Below, one piece after another: positions 10,056 through 21,081 of a DNA stretch of 64,000 nt. The stretch comes from Diplonema papillatum (taxonomy: Eukaryota; Euglenozoa; Diplonemea; Diplonemida; Diplonemidae). The notes beneath the pieces were generated by a model that saw only the letters and a program-made list of their open reading frames with translations, did no database searches and was not told the DNA's origin. Position 1 is the first letter of the stretch, and each line of letters starts with the position of its first letter. Made by a program: the position numbers and the translations under genes. The stretch lies in contig JAPJBO010000636.1 in assembly GCA_030068145.1 (NCBI GenBank), positions 62,001 through 126,000 of the forward strand, given 5' to 3'.

Positions 10056-10262
10056 TGGCAACCCCTGCTCAACATGCATGCGCGTGGGGGGCCCAAGACT
10101 AAATTCAAAGCGAATTTCTTCTTGGTGTCGGTCGCAACACTTACAAACATGGCTAGCCGTATTTAAGCATACCTACTACCCACATACCACCCGCCTCACA
10201 GCCTCAATGGTCAACCGGAGACCCTAAAACACCGAACCTCTAAACCACAATAAACGCTAGAA
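10056..10262 (+). repeat. Dispersed repeat C2, copy 1
   Basis: A block of about 205 bp nearly identical to 14371-14585: ATGGCAACCCCTGCTC, GGGGGGCCCAAGACTAAATT, ACATGGCTAGCCGTATTTAA, then CTCAATGGTCAACCGGAGAC and CCTCTAAACCACAATAAACG. The end carries the micro-ORF element (ATGGTCAACCGGAGACCC then TAA). Confidence 0.7.
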
Positions 10263-10335
10263 AGTAGAAGGAGAAAAAAGAAGTTGTCGACAACGAAAGA
10301 AAGAAAAGAACAGAAAATAAGACTCTGCATTCCGC

Positions 10336-10400
10336 GAAGAAGACTTGATGCTAGCATCAAACACATGAGAGGCAAGTAGCGCCTGAACACGAAACTAAGA
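10336..10400 (+). repeat. Repeat F copy
   Basis: CGAAGAAGACTTGATGCTAG, CATCAAACACATGAGAGGC, followed by CGAAACTAAGATTT. The same block occurs at 9163 and in altered form at 8855, 11745 and 54810. Confidence 0.55.
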
Positions 10401-10496
10401 TTTCCCCCCCGTCGCTATCCGGAAATAGTCGAGCCCCTCCCTTCCTTTTGTTGCCCCCGCGTGTCCTGAGGTGCCACGACACCCACGACGAACACA

Positions 10497-10660
10497 CCCA
10501 AAAAGCGCGTTGTAGAGGGTGGGATAGCTCGGGAAATCGCAAAAAGCGCGTTGTATAGGGTGGGATAGCTCGGGAAACTGCAGAAAGCGCGCTGTAGAGG
10601 GGTGGGATAGCTCGGAAAATTGCAAAAAGCGCGTCCTAGAGGGTGGCAGCTCAGGAAATT
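10497..10660. repeat. Minisatellite, about 40 bp x 4
   Basis: Four tandem units of the form AAAAGCGCGTTGTAGAGG, GTGGGATAGCTCGGGAAA with single-base changes. Confidence 0.7.
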
Positions 10661-10702
10661 GAGAACCGCCCAGAACCAGTCCCACTACGCGACGGTGAGA
10701 AC

Positions 10703-11222
10703 GAAGCAGCAGAAAGGAGCCGGCCGAATGACACCAGATGCCCTTCTGGGTAGGACGGTCACACGGATCCGCGGAATCAATGCAGCGCTTTGCTTGCCGT
10801 TTCGTTGCGTGCACATCAGCCTAATCACCACTTCACCACTTGAATTTGGCGAGTATTACCCGCAGCTTGAGATCCTGGCTGGAAGAAGCTTGGCTGGAAG
10901 AAGCTGCAAGGGCTCTTCCTTTTGCTCCTGATCCACGCGGTACGAGAAGAAAGAACCTCGGCCCCGTTGTAAGTGAGCCAGCCGAATGACACCGAATATG
11001 ACCTTCTGGGTGGACCACGGTCACACGGATCCGCGGAATCAATGCAGCGCTTTGCTTGCCGTTTCGTTGCGTGCACATCAGCCTAATCACCACTTCACGA
11101 ATTTGGCGAGTATTACCCGCAGCTTGAGATCCTGGCTGGAAGAAGCTGCAAGGGCTCTTCTCTTGCTCCTGATCCACGCGGTATGAGAAGAAAGAACCTC
11201 GGCCCCTGATGAGACCTGTAAG
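10703..11222. repeat. Tandem duplication, about 265 bp x 2
   Basis: The block beginning near AGCCGGCCGAATGACACC and running through CACACGGATCCGCGG, GCCGTTTCGTTGCGTGC and GATCCACGCGGTA to AACCTCGGCCCC is repeated from about 10975. The first copy has an extra GAAGCTTGGCTGGAA unit. Confidence 0.7.
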
Positions 11223-11520
11223 TGAGCCAGCCGACCCCTATCCCCTAGAACTGCATCGAATTGCCTGCCGCTGTCTACCACAGTCTAGCAGGAGCTATCA
11301 GCAGAGGGGGGGGGGGATAGACCGGCTCACCTGCAAAGGGCTTTCTGCCCCAGATCTGCCAGCTTTCCATTTTTGGAGTCATAAATCTCTCGATTTTTGA
11401 CCCAGAGTCTCCCCGTCAGGACCAAGACGTGGGAGCCCCCGTCCATCGAACATGGGCTGGCTGCGTTCGCAAGCGATACCCGAGACGAAGAACGAGATGC
11501 GCACAACACATCTCGAAGAT

Positions 11521-11635
11521 TGGCCGCTCCTGGTTGGTGGAGTGATTTGTCAGGTTGATTCCGTTAACGAACGAGATCTCGACCCTTAAATAGGTGGGAG
11601 TGTCGTTGTAGGGGGTGTCTTTTGGCATCGGCGGC
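11521..11635 (+). rRNA. 18S rRNA fragment (3' major domain)
   Basis: TGGCCGCTCCTGGTTGG, AGTGATTTGTCAGGTTGATT and CCGTTAACGAACGAGATC match 42772-42884 of the long 18S segment almost base for base (one difference seen). The fragment begins abruptly at TGGCCG and ends at GGCATCGGCGGC, with unrelated sequence on both sides. Confidence 0.9.
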
Positions 11636-11739
11636 GAAGAGAAAATATTACAGAGGGCCAGTTCCCAGTCCCTCGAGGTTTCAAGCTCTATTTATAGAGT
11701 CTTACACTCCCTTTTCCCCATCTCTTGTCTTCCTTAGCA

Positions 11740-12225
11740 CCTTCTTCGAAGAAGCTTGGCGCTAGCATCGAGCATCCCTAAGAGGTAATGTTATGATGTT
11801 ACCACCACAAGTTCTTCTGCACCCAGCAGAACCCGCCAGGGAGCTAAAGGATCTGAAGCGTTCTTCAGGAGGACGAGCAGGCTTGGCTAGCATCGAACAG
11901 GCTCCCGCTCCACGTTCCCTGAGAACAAGAATATTCTGAAGCGAACTTTCACTCCAGCGAAAAAAAAAAAAACTCCTGATCTTCAGATTCACGGTTAAAC
12001 GAAGCTAGCGCACAAGGTTTGCCTGATCTCGCGCCCACTTTCCGATACCAAATAGAACCAAATAGATGCTCTATTCAAACTCGATAATTGTCGGGGTTGG
12101 TGAAACGAATGCGAGAATGTGGGGTAAGCCCTGATTATTAGATTCACGGTTAAACGAAGCTAGCGCACAAGGTTTGCCTGATCTCGCATCCACTTTCCGA
12201 TACCAATACTCGATTCAAACTCTGT
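11740..12225. repeat. Repeat F copy and a local direct duplication
   Basis: 11745-11800 is a repeat F variant (CTTCTTCGAAGAAGC, CGCTAGCATCGAGCATC). AGATTCACGGTTAAACGAAG, TAGCGCACAAGGTTTGCC, TGATCTCGC and CACTTTCCGATACCAA occur twice (about 11983-12050 and 12139-12207). No gene is seen. Confidence 0.5.
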
Positions 12226-12447
12226 CGGGCACTGAGACTCTTGCACAGCTACTGAACCCCCCAGAAGGAACCCGCCTATTCCACGAGGAAGCGTGCGCAG
12301 TCTATCGTCACAGATTGCTGCTGCATATCAAATTCAAACACGGGAAACTACCGTGAGAGTGCACTCTTGCACCCTGTGACGAGAAGGCCCAAGCTTGCCC
12401 CTTTCAAGAGGTATGGATGCATCTGGGTAAGGCCGATCGAAGACCTC

Positions 12448-12712
12448 AATTCTTTTATAGCACCTGCTTTGTAGGAAATACTTGAGGAGGCTGCCAGCTG
12501 CAAAAGATCAAAGGATGTAAATGTGCTGTAGCCCACACGAAACACAGGTGAATCTGGGTTCAGTGGCGGGCGTAAGCGTTCAACGAAAAAGACCCACTTT
12601 GTAGTTGTATTGTTTCCCACGATAGTTTACCACGATTACCATTTCTCCTCCTCTAGCCTCCTTCGAAGTAAGCACAAGGCAGCCCCTCGAGTATTTTTCT
12701 GTTAGATTCGTT
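12448..12712 (+). repeat. Dispersed repeat A, copy 3 (fullest)
   Basis: Body: AGCACCTGCTTTGTAGG to CACACGAAACACAG. Spacer of about 110 bp begins GTGAATCTGGG and ends TTCTCCTCCTCTAG. Tail: CCTCCTTCGAAGTAAGCAC and CCCTCGAGTATTTTTC. The spacer has the look of a small GT-AG intron. Confidence 0.65.
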
Positions 12713-12871
12713 CTCAATTTCTACTCCTCCTTGGCCGCAACCCTTCAAGCTTTCTTTCGCCTTTTGCTTCCCTGCCCCCCTTCCAACAGAATCCGCCTAG
12801 CCTCTTGCGTCGTGACGCAAAGAAAGAAACTTACACACACGGTTTGCGCGCATGGCAAAAACATCAACACA

Positions 12872-13181
<310 letters not shown>

Positions 13182-13528
13182 CTTCTTACCTCGGGCTTAT
13201 TTCGGACCGGCCGCGTTGCTGCCCTCAAACCTCGCACTCGTGTGCTTGCTAACAAGAAAGATAAACGGCAAACCAAGCTAGACCACTAAACTGCACTACT
13301 TGTGCCACGAAAGATACAAATCCCGATACCATGCCGCATAAAGAACATGAGTCTGCAAAATAAACCGCCCGAACAGTACAGTTTTTCGGGAGGGGATTTG
13401 CTGTGTGCTCCTGCGGTCTTTGTGTTTTTTCGTACTTGACCAACAGGTTCACCCCCCCCGCACGCCAAGTCCGCCCTTCGGTATAAGTTCGTCCAGAACT
13501 TCACTCACTTCGTTCACGAAGTTCTTGA

Positions 13529-13560
<32 letters not shown>

Positions 13561-13563
<3 letters not shown>

Positions 13564-14370
13564 CACCCACTTTGCTTCCTCTTCTTGCGCGCGTCGCCGC
13601 CTTTCTGTCCAGGAAAGAAAGCAGATATTGCTTTACGGGGGGGGGTCAAAAATAAAGGCAGGCCAACCAACCCTGCTTGCAGACATCGCCTCAACTCAGC
13701 AACAGCGGCTTGGTCAGTCAGTTGCTTGTCCTTCTGACTTTCTAGAGTTAAGTTTTTTGTTATCCAACTCGGCCCAAAGAGGCACCTTCCCCACGTAGAT
13801 CGCCACCGATTTACTGATAATCCATTTACTCTGAGACTTGCATGGCTTAATCCTTGAAACATGCGTATGACCAGGTTTTCACTCAAACCAGACTGGACCG
13901 AGGAAAATCTGACGAATCAGAGATTTTCCGACACCAGTGCTTGAAACTAATACTTTTTGTTAGTACCGTATTGGGTTCAAAACCATACGTTTCATACTAG
14001 AGAAATTCCCTCATCATGACATATAGCTTGTCATGGATTGTACTTGCCATTGTACTTGTCATATGACAAGTCCGTGGCGCAGGCCAGAGCCGGCCCTGGT
14101 AGTGGTACACAGTGAGCCAGCCATGTGGGTGGCCAACCTGTTACCATCCAAGAGCCTGTCTAATATGTCTCGGCTTGTGGCGATGTCGCGCCTGGTCAGG
14201 CATCTTGGGTCAGAGTCTTACCTTGTAAATCTGGTGTACTTTTCTGATGGGGTTGCCTTCAATTTGGCTGCACCTTACCTTGGCCTGGTCAGCCAGCGAC
14301 ACTACTGGACTTGTGGGAAGAATCTATTTCCTGCCCCCTCTAAAAGTCCAAACAACATATTACCTTAATA
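13561..14370. other. Gene-free stretch
   Basis: Contains an 18-bp palindrome at 14054-14071 (ACTTGTCAT / ATGACAAGT). I see no coding region or RNA gene. Confidence 0.3.
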
Positions 14371-14585
14371 AAATGGCAACCCCTGCTCAACATGCATGCG
14401 CGTGGGGGGCCCAAGGCTAAATTCAAAGCGAATTTCTTCTTGGTGTCGGTCGCAACACTTACAAACATGGCTAGCCGTATTTAAAGTGTATAAGCATACC
14501 TACTACCCTCATACCACCCGCCTCACAGCCTCAATGGTCAACCGGAGACCCTAAAACACCGAACCTCTAAACCACAATAAACGCT
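14371..14585 (+). repeat. Dispersed repeat C2, copy 2
   Basis: Near-identical to 10056-10262 apart from a 7-bp insertion after CGTATTTAA. The copies are 4.3 kb apart in the same orientation. Confidence 0.7.
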
Positions 14586-14976
14586 AAAAAAAACACTCTG
14601 GAAGAAAGGCAGACACAAGAAAGAGACAAAAAGCAAAAAGCACCACAACACATAAAACGTAGTAGCTCCTTTGGTTTGTTATTCTACTACTGACTTCATC
14701 GGGAGGGGTAGCGAGTGCAGTAAACTAGAACGACCACGTTACCCCTATTCCGACGGGGCACCTGCAGATTAAGCTTTGGAGTTCTGTGACAGGATCGGCA
14801 TGGGCATACCCACAAATACCTTGGATCGGGTTTCTGACCGTCATAGGTGACAATCCTTTGGGCCTCCGAGCGGCAATGGAAGGATACGCCACAAATCGTT
14901 CCATTCCAAACTTTTTGGATTTTTTGGGTGCCCTCGGCGCACATCCCAAGCACCAGAGGAAGAAAATTCCGTTTAA

Positions 14977-15229
14977 CCACTTCCGGACGAACTACCACTG
15001 TAGTGGTAGTTAACTCACGAAAGTTCGCGGGTGTCACGTTCGCGGGCGAGAGGCCAAATAATGGTCGAAAGTGGTCGCTGTTAGCTGTATCGGAAAGATC
15101 CGACACAAATCTTTGAAATGCGTCCTTCACCCGGGCAGAAATCCTGCTCCGAACTCCAACGGATACCTGGTATTCGCCGGAGCCACCCCTTTTCCCAGAT
15201 TAACCCTGCCCCCCTCCGTCCTTAAGTGG
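14977..15229. mobile_element. piggyBac-like MITE, intact copy (253 bp)
   Basis: The ends are inverted repeats: CCACTTCCGGACG on the left and CCGTCCTTAAGTGG on the right. Each is flanked directly by TTAA (14973-14976 and 15230-15233), the target duplication expected of the piggyBac superfamily. There is no coding capacity. A second copy, split by an insertion, occupies 32048-35092. Confidence 0.75.
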
Positions 15230-15239
15230 TTAATATATA

Positions 15240-16245
15240 AAGTTTGGAGTGATTGCGCATTTTTTGCGTTGTCTTGTGATCCTGTGCGTTATTTTCTGAC
15301 GTGTATTGACCTTTTGTGATACACTGTCAGTGTGGTACTCATTTGCATGCAAATGACTCCCCACTAACGCAACAAAAAGACGATTTAGATTGAATTTCTG
15401 AGATACAAAAACTTGACCCATGACAATTTGTAATTCTCCCCCTCGCCGGTGACCATGGCCACCCCAATAATAAACAGACATACATGTCCGGCTCGTCGGA
15501 ATAGGGTCAATAGCGTAGTTCGGGATTTTCTCGTACAACCTGAATACGTGCTAGTTGCGCCAGAGCACAGTTGATCCAACAGCCAGAAAGATGTCACCCG
15601 GAGACTTAAAAAGAAGTCCCAACATCTTTCACTTTTAAACCTGACCGGACAGGGGACATACTTTTGATGCGAACTGGAGTTCGAAGCTGGACTTGGTTCT
15701 TAGACCCGGACTGAGAAACTGTCTAGCGACGAAGACAGGCCCGTACGATTCACAGAGGAAGCTGGCGGCTCGTGCAGAAAGCGAGAGTGCCCTGGAAGGG
15801 ACGTCGTTCTTTTTAGTACGAACAATCTTGCGGGTTGCTCTTCAATGTATTGCGCAGGCTAAAAAGACGTAGACAGCGTGTTTTGGTCGTTGGTCAGAGT
15901 TCCTTACCTGAATATACACATGGTAGATACAAGTGGGAAAACGATCAACTGGCACGCACACACACACAAAACGAAGCGCCTGTCTTTTTGTGCGTGAAGA
16001 AGGCCTATGCCGCATGCCGGTATCGAGGCTTTTCTACGCCTCTGAATCCGTGTAAAAAGACTCATTTTCCGAGTAGAGAGACCCGGAACCACTGATGGAG
16101 ACCCTGTCCCACGTCCCCAAGTATCACCTGTCCAGTGGGCTTTATAACACTATCCCTTCTGTGCCGGAGTTGCGCCCGTTTCCGTCGTTCCTCCGCTCTT
16201 TCTCTCTCTCCACGAAAATCTATTTTTCTTTTTCTTTCCTCTGCG
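15240..16245. other. Gene-free stretch
   Basis: No recognisable gene. Near 15597 is a weak copy of the CACCCGGAGACTTAAA element. Confidence 0.3.
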
Positions 16246-16247
16246 GA

Positions 16248-16520
16248 AAGCCTGCTACACGGGAGCCAAACTTCACGTGTTCGGCGGTACTGCAGAGCCA
16301 CGGGCCTACGGGTCAAGTGGCTACCGATTTCCCAAACTAAAGCATCAAGGCGTGGCGCACCTTGGAACTTGGCGCTTGCGCTGAACACAAGCTCGTCGAG
16401 ACGGTCAGCCACAGGGCAAAGCGGACGGGGTTGTGGCACTGTGCTGCCTCCGACTCACGCTTTGCAAGCTGTGGTTGACCGTCACGTTCCTGGACCAGGA
16501 ACGGCCTTTTTCTTTTTCTT
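16248..16520 (+). repeat. Dispersed repeat G, plus-strand copy
   Basis: About 270 bp running from AAGCCTGCTACACGGGAGCC through GGGCCTACGGGTCAAGTGGC and GCTTGCGCTGAACACAAGC to CCTGGACCAGGAACGGCC. An inverted copy is at 29142-29416 and a 55-bp piece at 25885-25935. The minus strand stays open in both long copies (DRLDELVFSASAK, LDALVWEIGSHLTRRPVAL), which may reflect former coding sequence. Confidence 0.6.
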
Positions 16521-16529
16521 CTTCTTCTT

Positions 16530-16732
16530 TCCTCTGCCCCCATTGCGCTGAAGTACATCGACCAACTCATTTGTGCGGCACCGACCCGCCACGTGTCTGC
16601 CGACACTCGCTAGCCGTCGACGCTCATGACGGCAGCCCCATCCTGAAGTGCAAATACTGCCGACACTGTTGCTGTGTGCGCTCGGATTGGCGCCGCTCAA
16701 GCGGCCACCTTAAGTCACTCGTTTGTTTGTAA
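16530..16732 (+). pseudogene. Possible BED-type zinc-finger fragment
   Basis: An open frame continuing from repeat G carries a Cys pair FLCPHC and later LKCKYC, then HLKSLVC just before a stop. CxxC followed by HLxSLxxC resembles the BED finger at the N-terminus of hAT transposases. No start codon is convincing and no catalytic domain follows; the ACT tract begins 50 bp downstream. Confidence 0.3.
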
Positions 16733-16781
16733 CGATTGCTCCGTTCTTCTCCCTGACTTGTTCCCGAAGTAGGATGACACA

Positions 16782-17246
<465 letters not shown>

Positions 17247-17445
17247 CTCGATTTCTTTTTTCTTCTTCGCAAGGAAGTTGTGCAACGTCGCTCTTTCTTT
17301 CTTGTTCCTTTTGCAATAGTTTCGAAACAGTCTAGTTTCACTGGAGTGCCCGTTCCCGGCGAGCTACGAGGGAACGCACCAGTAAGAGTGCCAACGCTAC
17401 TCTTTCTATAATGTAGTCTCTTCATGATAACCAACTACATACAAA

Positions 17446-17585
17446 AGGTGTCACCGAATAAGCCGGCAGCCGCAGCTTAACGGCTAAAGTGCATGCTGAT
17501 CCGCGTGGTCCGTGTACTTAAAAGTTCCAATGCTTAACGGCTTTATCACGTAGGCGGCCCTGAATTTACCCCGTCAGGCGACACC
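17446..17585. mobile_element. GGTGTCA-ended MITE, longer copy
   Basis: Ends GGTGTCACCG and GGCGACACC are inverted. The interior shares TGTACTTAAAAG and CAATGCTTAAC with the compact copy at 46391-46498. No coding sequence. Confidence 0.5.
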
Positions 17586-17982
17586 ACTTTATCTTCAGCC
17601 GTACTTCAACTTCCTTTCGAAGACTGCCGCCGTTCTTTCTAGAACCGACCCCCCACGACGTGCCTCACAACGCGTGCAGAGACGGCTAGTAACGGGGCTG
17701 TGCAATCGTCATTTGTCGCAGTAGCGCGCTTATTACGACTGTACACTTTTGCGTTAGCTGAGCCGGTCCGTCCCTATCTCTTGAAACTGCATCGAAGTGC
17801 CTGCCGCTGTTAATCACAGCGAATTACGGTCCACCACGGTCTATCAGGTCCATCCCTAGTCCACAATGAATCGCAAACCCGAAGGTGAACGCTGGCAGCT
17901 ACCGATCAGGTTCACTCACCAAACAGATTCGTCCTCCCCCGGCACGTAGCAAGCAACCACCACGTCTTCTTCTTTTTCGACC

Positions 17983-18210
17983 TACCTACCCCCCTCCCGT
18001 GTTAGTGTCGCCTTCGTTTAGCCCTTGTCAGTGTCGCCTTTTTGCCTGAAAACGCGAGGCGACACTAACACGGGAAGACGGTTCTCAATAGGGTTCCCTG
18101 TATTCGCATGGAACGTCTCATCCTCACCAACGGCTTCCCGTGTTAGTGTCGCCCTTTAGGAAAAGGTGCCTTTAGGTAGGCGACACTAACACGGGGAGGG
18201 GTAGGGATAT
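17983..18210. mobile_element. Double-hairpin foldback element
   Basis: CCCGTGTTAGTGTCGCC occurs at 17996 and 18137, and its inverse GGCGACACTAACACGGG at 18058 and 18179, giving two hairpins with identical 17-bp arms. The outer arms extend further (CCTACC and CCCCTCCCG on the left; GGGGAGGGGTAGG on the right). No coding sequence. Confidence 0.65.
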
Positions 18211-19185
18211 ACTATATGCCCACCCACCTACCGATCAAGTGGCTGGCCGATGGTGAGACCGTCTGGACCCGCGCTACTGCACTGCATTGCCAAACCGCAA
18301 ATACCGGGAAAAAGGAGCTGAACTAAGAACCATAATCCCCGGATATGCCGCCAAAATAAAAAAAGAAAAAAGCAGGTGCAATTTCTCAAAATAAGAAAGT
18401 TCGAAGCAGTCTCATAAATACGCCAAGCACTGAGGTCAAAACGTCGGGTGTACCCAATTTTCCAGGGCTCCGGGCATATACTGAAGACCAGACTTGAAGA
18501 AGGACACACAATCTATAAAGAGGTCTCGTCGCCAGTTATTTCTGGCCCTTCTCTCTCTTCACGTTTCCCACTTTTGGAGCCACCCCCCACCTTCCCCCAC
18601 TTGGACTACAAAGGATGCCATCGTCCGTACACTTACTGTCTTACACTCCAGTCCAATTCTTCCCCGTTCTTTCGTTTCTTCCCTTTCTGGTACCCCCGAA
18701 AACCGAAGTAACGAAGTACGCAAGAACTCCGCACAAACTACGCGAGTGTGATGGACCTTTCTTCGGAGGGGCTCACGCACTCAAAGATCGACTTATACGC
18801 ACAAACTACGCGGGAACTACGCAATACGGGGTTTTCGGGGGGTACAACTTTCTTTTTTTGTTTTGGGTTTCTTTCTCATAGCTGCTAAGGGGGGATGGTG
18901 GGTGGGGGGGGGGGACGAACGAAATGAGCGCCAAGGAGAAGGCGCTCCTCCTTTTTCACTCTCTCATGCATCCCTTTCCAAGCGGGAGCTTCCGATGCTT
19001 CCCAGCTTCATTTTCTGTTTTTTTTCTTCTCTTTTCCGGCTCCTTTTTTTCCCACTTGCGCGGCGATCTGCCCGAGCCGCCGATTGCTGGCGAAGAGGAA
19101 CGTTGGTCCAGCCACGACTTTCGACTGGAGAACGGCATCACCACATGAAACGAGAGCGCGCTCGAAACAAGTCGACTGGTCGGCA
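18211..19185. other. Gene-free stretch
   Basis: Pyrimidine-rich sequence with G-runs; no supported gene. Confidence 0.3.
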
Positions 19186-19189
19186 GGCA

Positions 19190-19915
19190 TGGTTGAGATA
19201 AGTCGAATATTCTGCAGACAAGGTTGAGATATGTCGAATCGTCTGCAGACATGGGTTGAGATAAGTCGAATCGTCTGCAGACATGGGTTGCGATAAGTCG
19301 AATCGTCTGCAGACATGGGTTGAGAGAAGTCAAATCGTCTGCAGGCACGGTCGAGAAAAGTCGAATCGTCTGCAGGCATGGGTTGAGATAAGTCGAATCG
19401 TCTGCAGACATGGTTGCGATAAGTCGAATCGTCTGCAGGCATGGTTGCGATACGTCGAATCGTCAGGCATGGTTGCGATAAGTCGAATCGTCTGCAGGCA
19501 TGGTTGCGATACGTCGAATCGTCAGGCATGGTTGCGATAAGTCGAATCGTCTGCAGACATGGTTGCGATAAGTCGAATCGTCTGCAGGCATGGTTGCGAT
19601 ACGTCGAATCGTCAGGCATGGTTGCGATAAGTCGAATCGTCTGCAGACATGGTTGCGATAAGTCGAATCGTCTGCAGGCATGGTTGCGATACGTCGAATC
19701 GTCAGGCATGGTTGCGATAAGTCGAATCGTCTGCAGACATGGTTGCGATAAGTCGAATCGTCTGCAGGCATGGTTGCGATAAGTCGAATCGTCTGCAGGT
19801 ATGGTCGAGATGAGTCGAAATGTCGGCAGCATGGTTGAAATGAGTCGGATAGTCGGCAGGCATAGTTGAGATAAGCCGAATGGTCGGCAGGTATGGTCGA
19901 GGTAAGTCGAGTAGT
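19190..19915. repeat. 31-bp minisatellite, more than 20 units
   Basis: Units of AGTCGAATCGTCTGCAG plus ACATGGTTGCGATA, alternating in the middle with a 28-bp variant lacking CTG (a higher-order pattern near 19440-19780). It becomes degenerate at both ends. Open frames on either strand only translate the repeat. It lies directly upstream of the first broken VWA-gene copy. Confidence 0.9.
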
Positions 19916-19984
19916 CCAATAGAGAAAATACCCGATAGAACCTCGGTTCCTTCTCAGGAAACCCCTGTCGGCGGAAAACACACA

Positions 19985-20450
19985 CCCACACGCATAAAAG
20001 ACGACGCTGCGTTTCAGCATCGCCGTACTATGCTCACATTTGCTCGCGAGTGCAGCGGCGGTGGAGTGTGAGCAAGTTGACAAAGATGCCGGGTGTGTCT
20101 GGTACAAGGAAACCGGAGGAGAAGTACGCGACGCGCCCCGAGCTGGACATCGTGTTCTTGGTCGACGTTCGGGTCTCGTTCAACGCGTCGTTCGGCGCCT
20201 ATGCCAGCGGCTACGACGCGTTCCTGGGCGGTAGCGGCGCCTGTGGTGGACGGGGGGCTGCGGGTGGGGCTGGTCCCGTTTCGGGGTTCCACGGCGACGG
20301 AGGCGACGACGCCGATCACGGCAAACCGGATGGAATTCGTGGGAGGCGGTGCCCGCGCGCCGGGCGGCCGGCGTGGGCCACTTGCGCAACCTGGACGTGG
20401 CCGGGGGGTCTCTCTTCACGTGTAAATACCACCTTTATGAACACGCTGCG
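19985..20450 (+). pseudogene. Broken 5' copy 1 of the VWA-like membrane protein gene
   Basis: Similar to the promoter, signal peptide and first module of the gene at 21082. The start codon is ACG instead of ATG (about 20008). Deletions remove part of the first Cys cluster and shift the frame, and a segment is lost after CTGGGCGG. The match ends near 20410. Confidence 0.8.
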
Positions 20451-20509
20451 TGCAAAGAACATCCGCATTGCGAACGAGTTCCAAGCGAAGGCTCGCTGCA
20501 GAATTATCA

Positions 20510-20860
20510 ATGATCTTTCCCAGGAAAAAAGAGAAAATGCCCAATATATCCCCAGGAAAACCCTGCCTGCAGGAAAATACACACAGACGATGCTCCGTTT
20601 CAGCATCGCCGTACTGTGCTCACATTTACTCGCGAGTGCAGCAGCGGTGGAGTGTGGAGAGGAAATTGACAAAGATGCCTGCAGCGGACAGACCGGGTAC
20701 TGTGAAGTCGGGCCTTGAACGGAGGCGACGACGCCGATCACGGCCAACTGGACGGAATTCGCGGAACGCGGTGCCCGCGCGCCGGGCGGCCGGCGTGGCA
20801 GCTTGCGCAACTTGGACGTGGACGGGGGGTCTCTCTCAACGTGTAACCACCACCTTTAAG
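20510..20860 (+). pseudogene. Broken 5' copy 2 of the VWA-like membrane protein gene
   Basis: Has the same upstream flank (CCAGGAAAA, CCCTGCCTGCAGG) and an ATG at 20590 with an intact signal peptide and the start of module 1 (VECGEEIDKDACSGQTG). It then runs into a stop near 20716 and a fragment of later module sequence. Confidence 0.8.
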
Positions 20861-20889
20861 AGCATGCCGCGTATAAAGAACATCCGTAT

Positions 20890-20960
20890 TGCGAACGTCA
20901 CCCGGAGACTCTAAATCCCCGGTCCCGGAGTTCCAAGCGAAGGTTCACTGCAGAATTATC
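20890..20960 (+). repeat. GGAGAC/TCTAAA element near the VWA gene
   Basis: GTCACCCGGAGACTCTAAAT, CCCCGG, GGAGTTCCAAGCGAAGG, TTCACTGC, about 140-190 bp upstream of the VWA gene ATG. It is in the same orientation as the copies preceding the ZZ genes at 48.9 and 49.9 kb. Confidence 0.5.
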
Positions 20961-21081
20961 ACCCCCCGCCCAAGCACTCACGCTAAGATCTTTCCCAGGA
21001 AAAGAGAAAATACCCGATAAAACCTCGGGTCCCTCAGGAAACCCCTGCCTGCGGAAAACATACACCCACACACAACAGACG

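Noticed and set aside
11745-11760. CTTCTTCGAAGAAG considered as a heat-shock element
   Set aside because: The GAA/TTC blocks lack the two-base spacing required; it is part of repeat F.
15660-15840. Possible further 28S piece (CGAGAGTGCCCTGGAAGGGA)
   Set aside because: Some words look rRNA-like but I could not align it to any conserved 28S region.
19008-20107. Minus-strand frames of 327 and 214 residues with repeated RRFDLSQPCLQ-like units
   Set aside because: They read the 31-bp minisatellite, which is also open on the plus strand; no non-repeat protein sequence.
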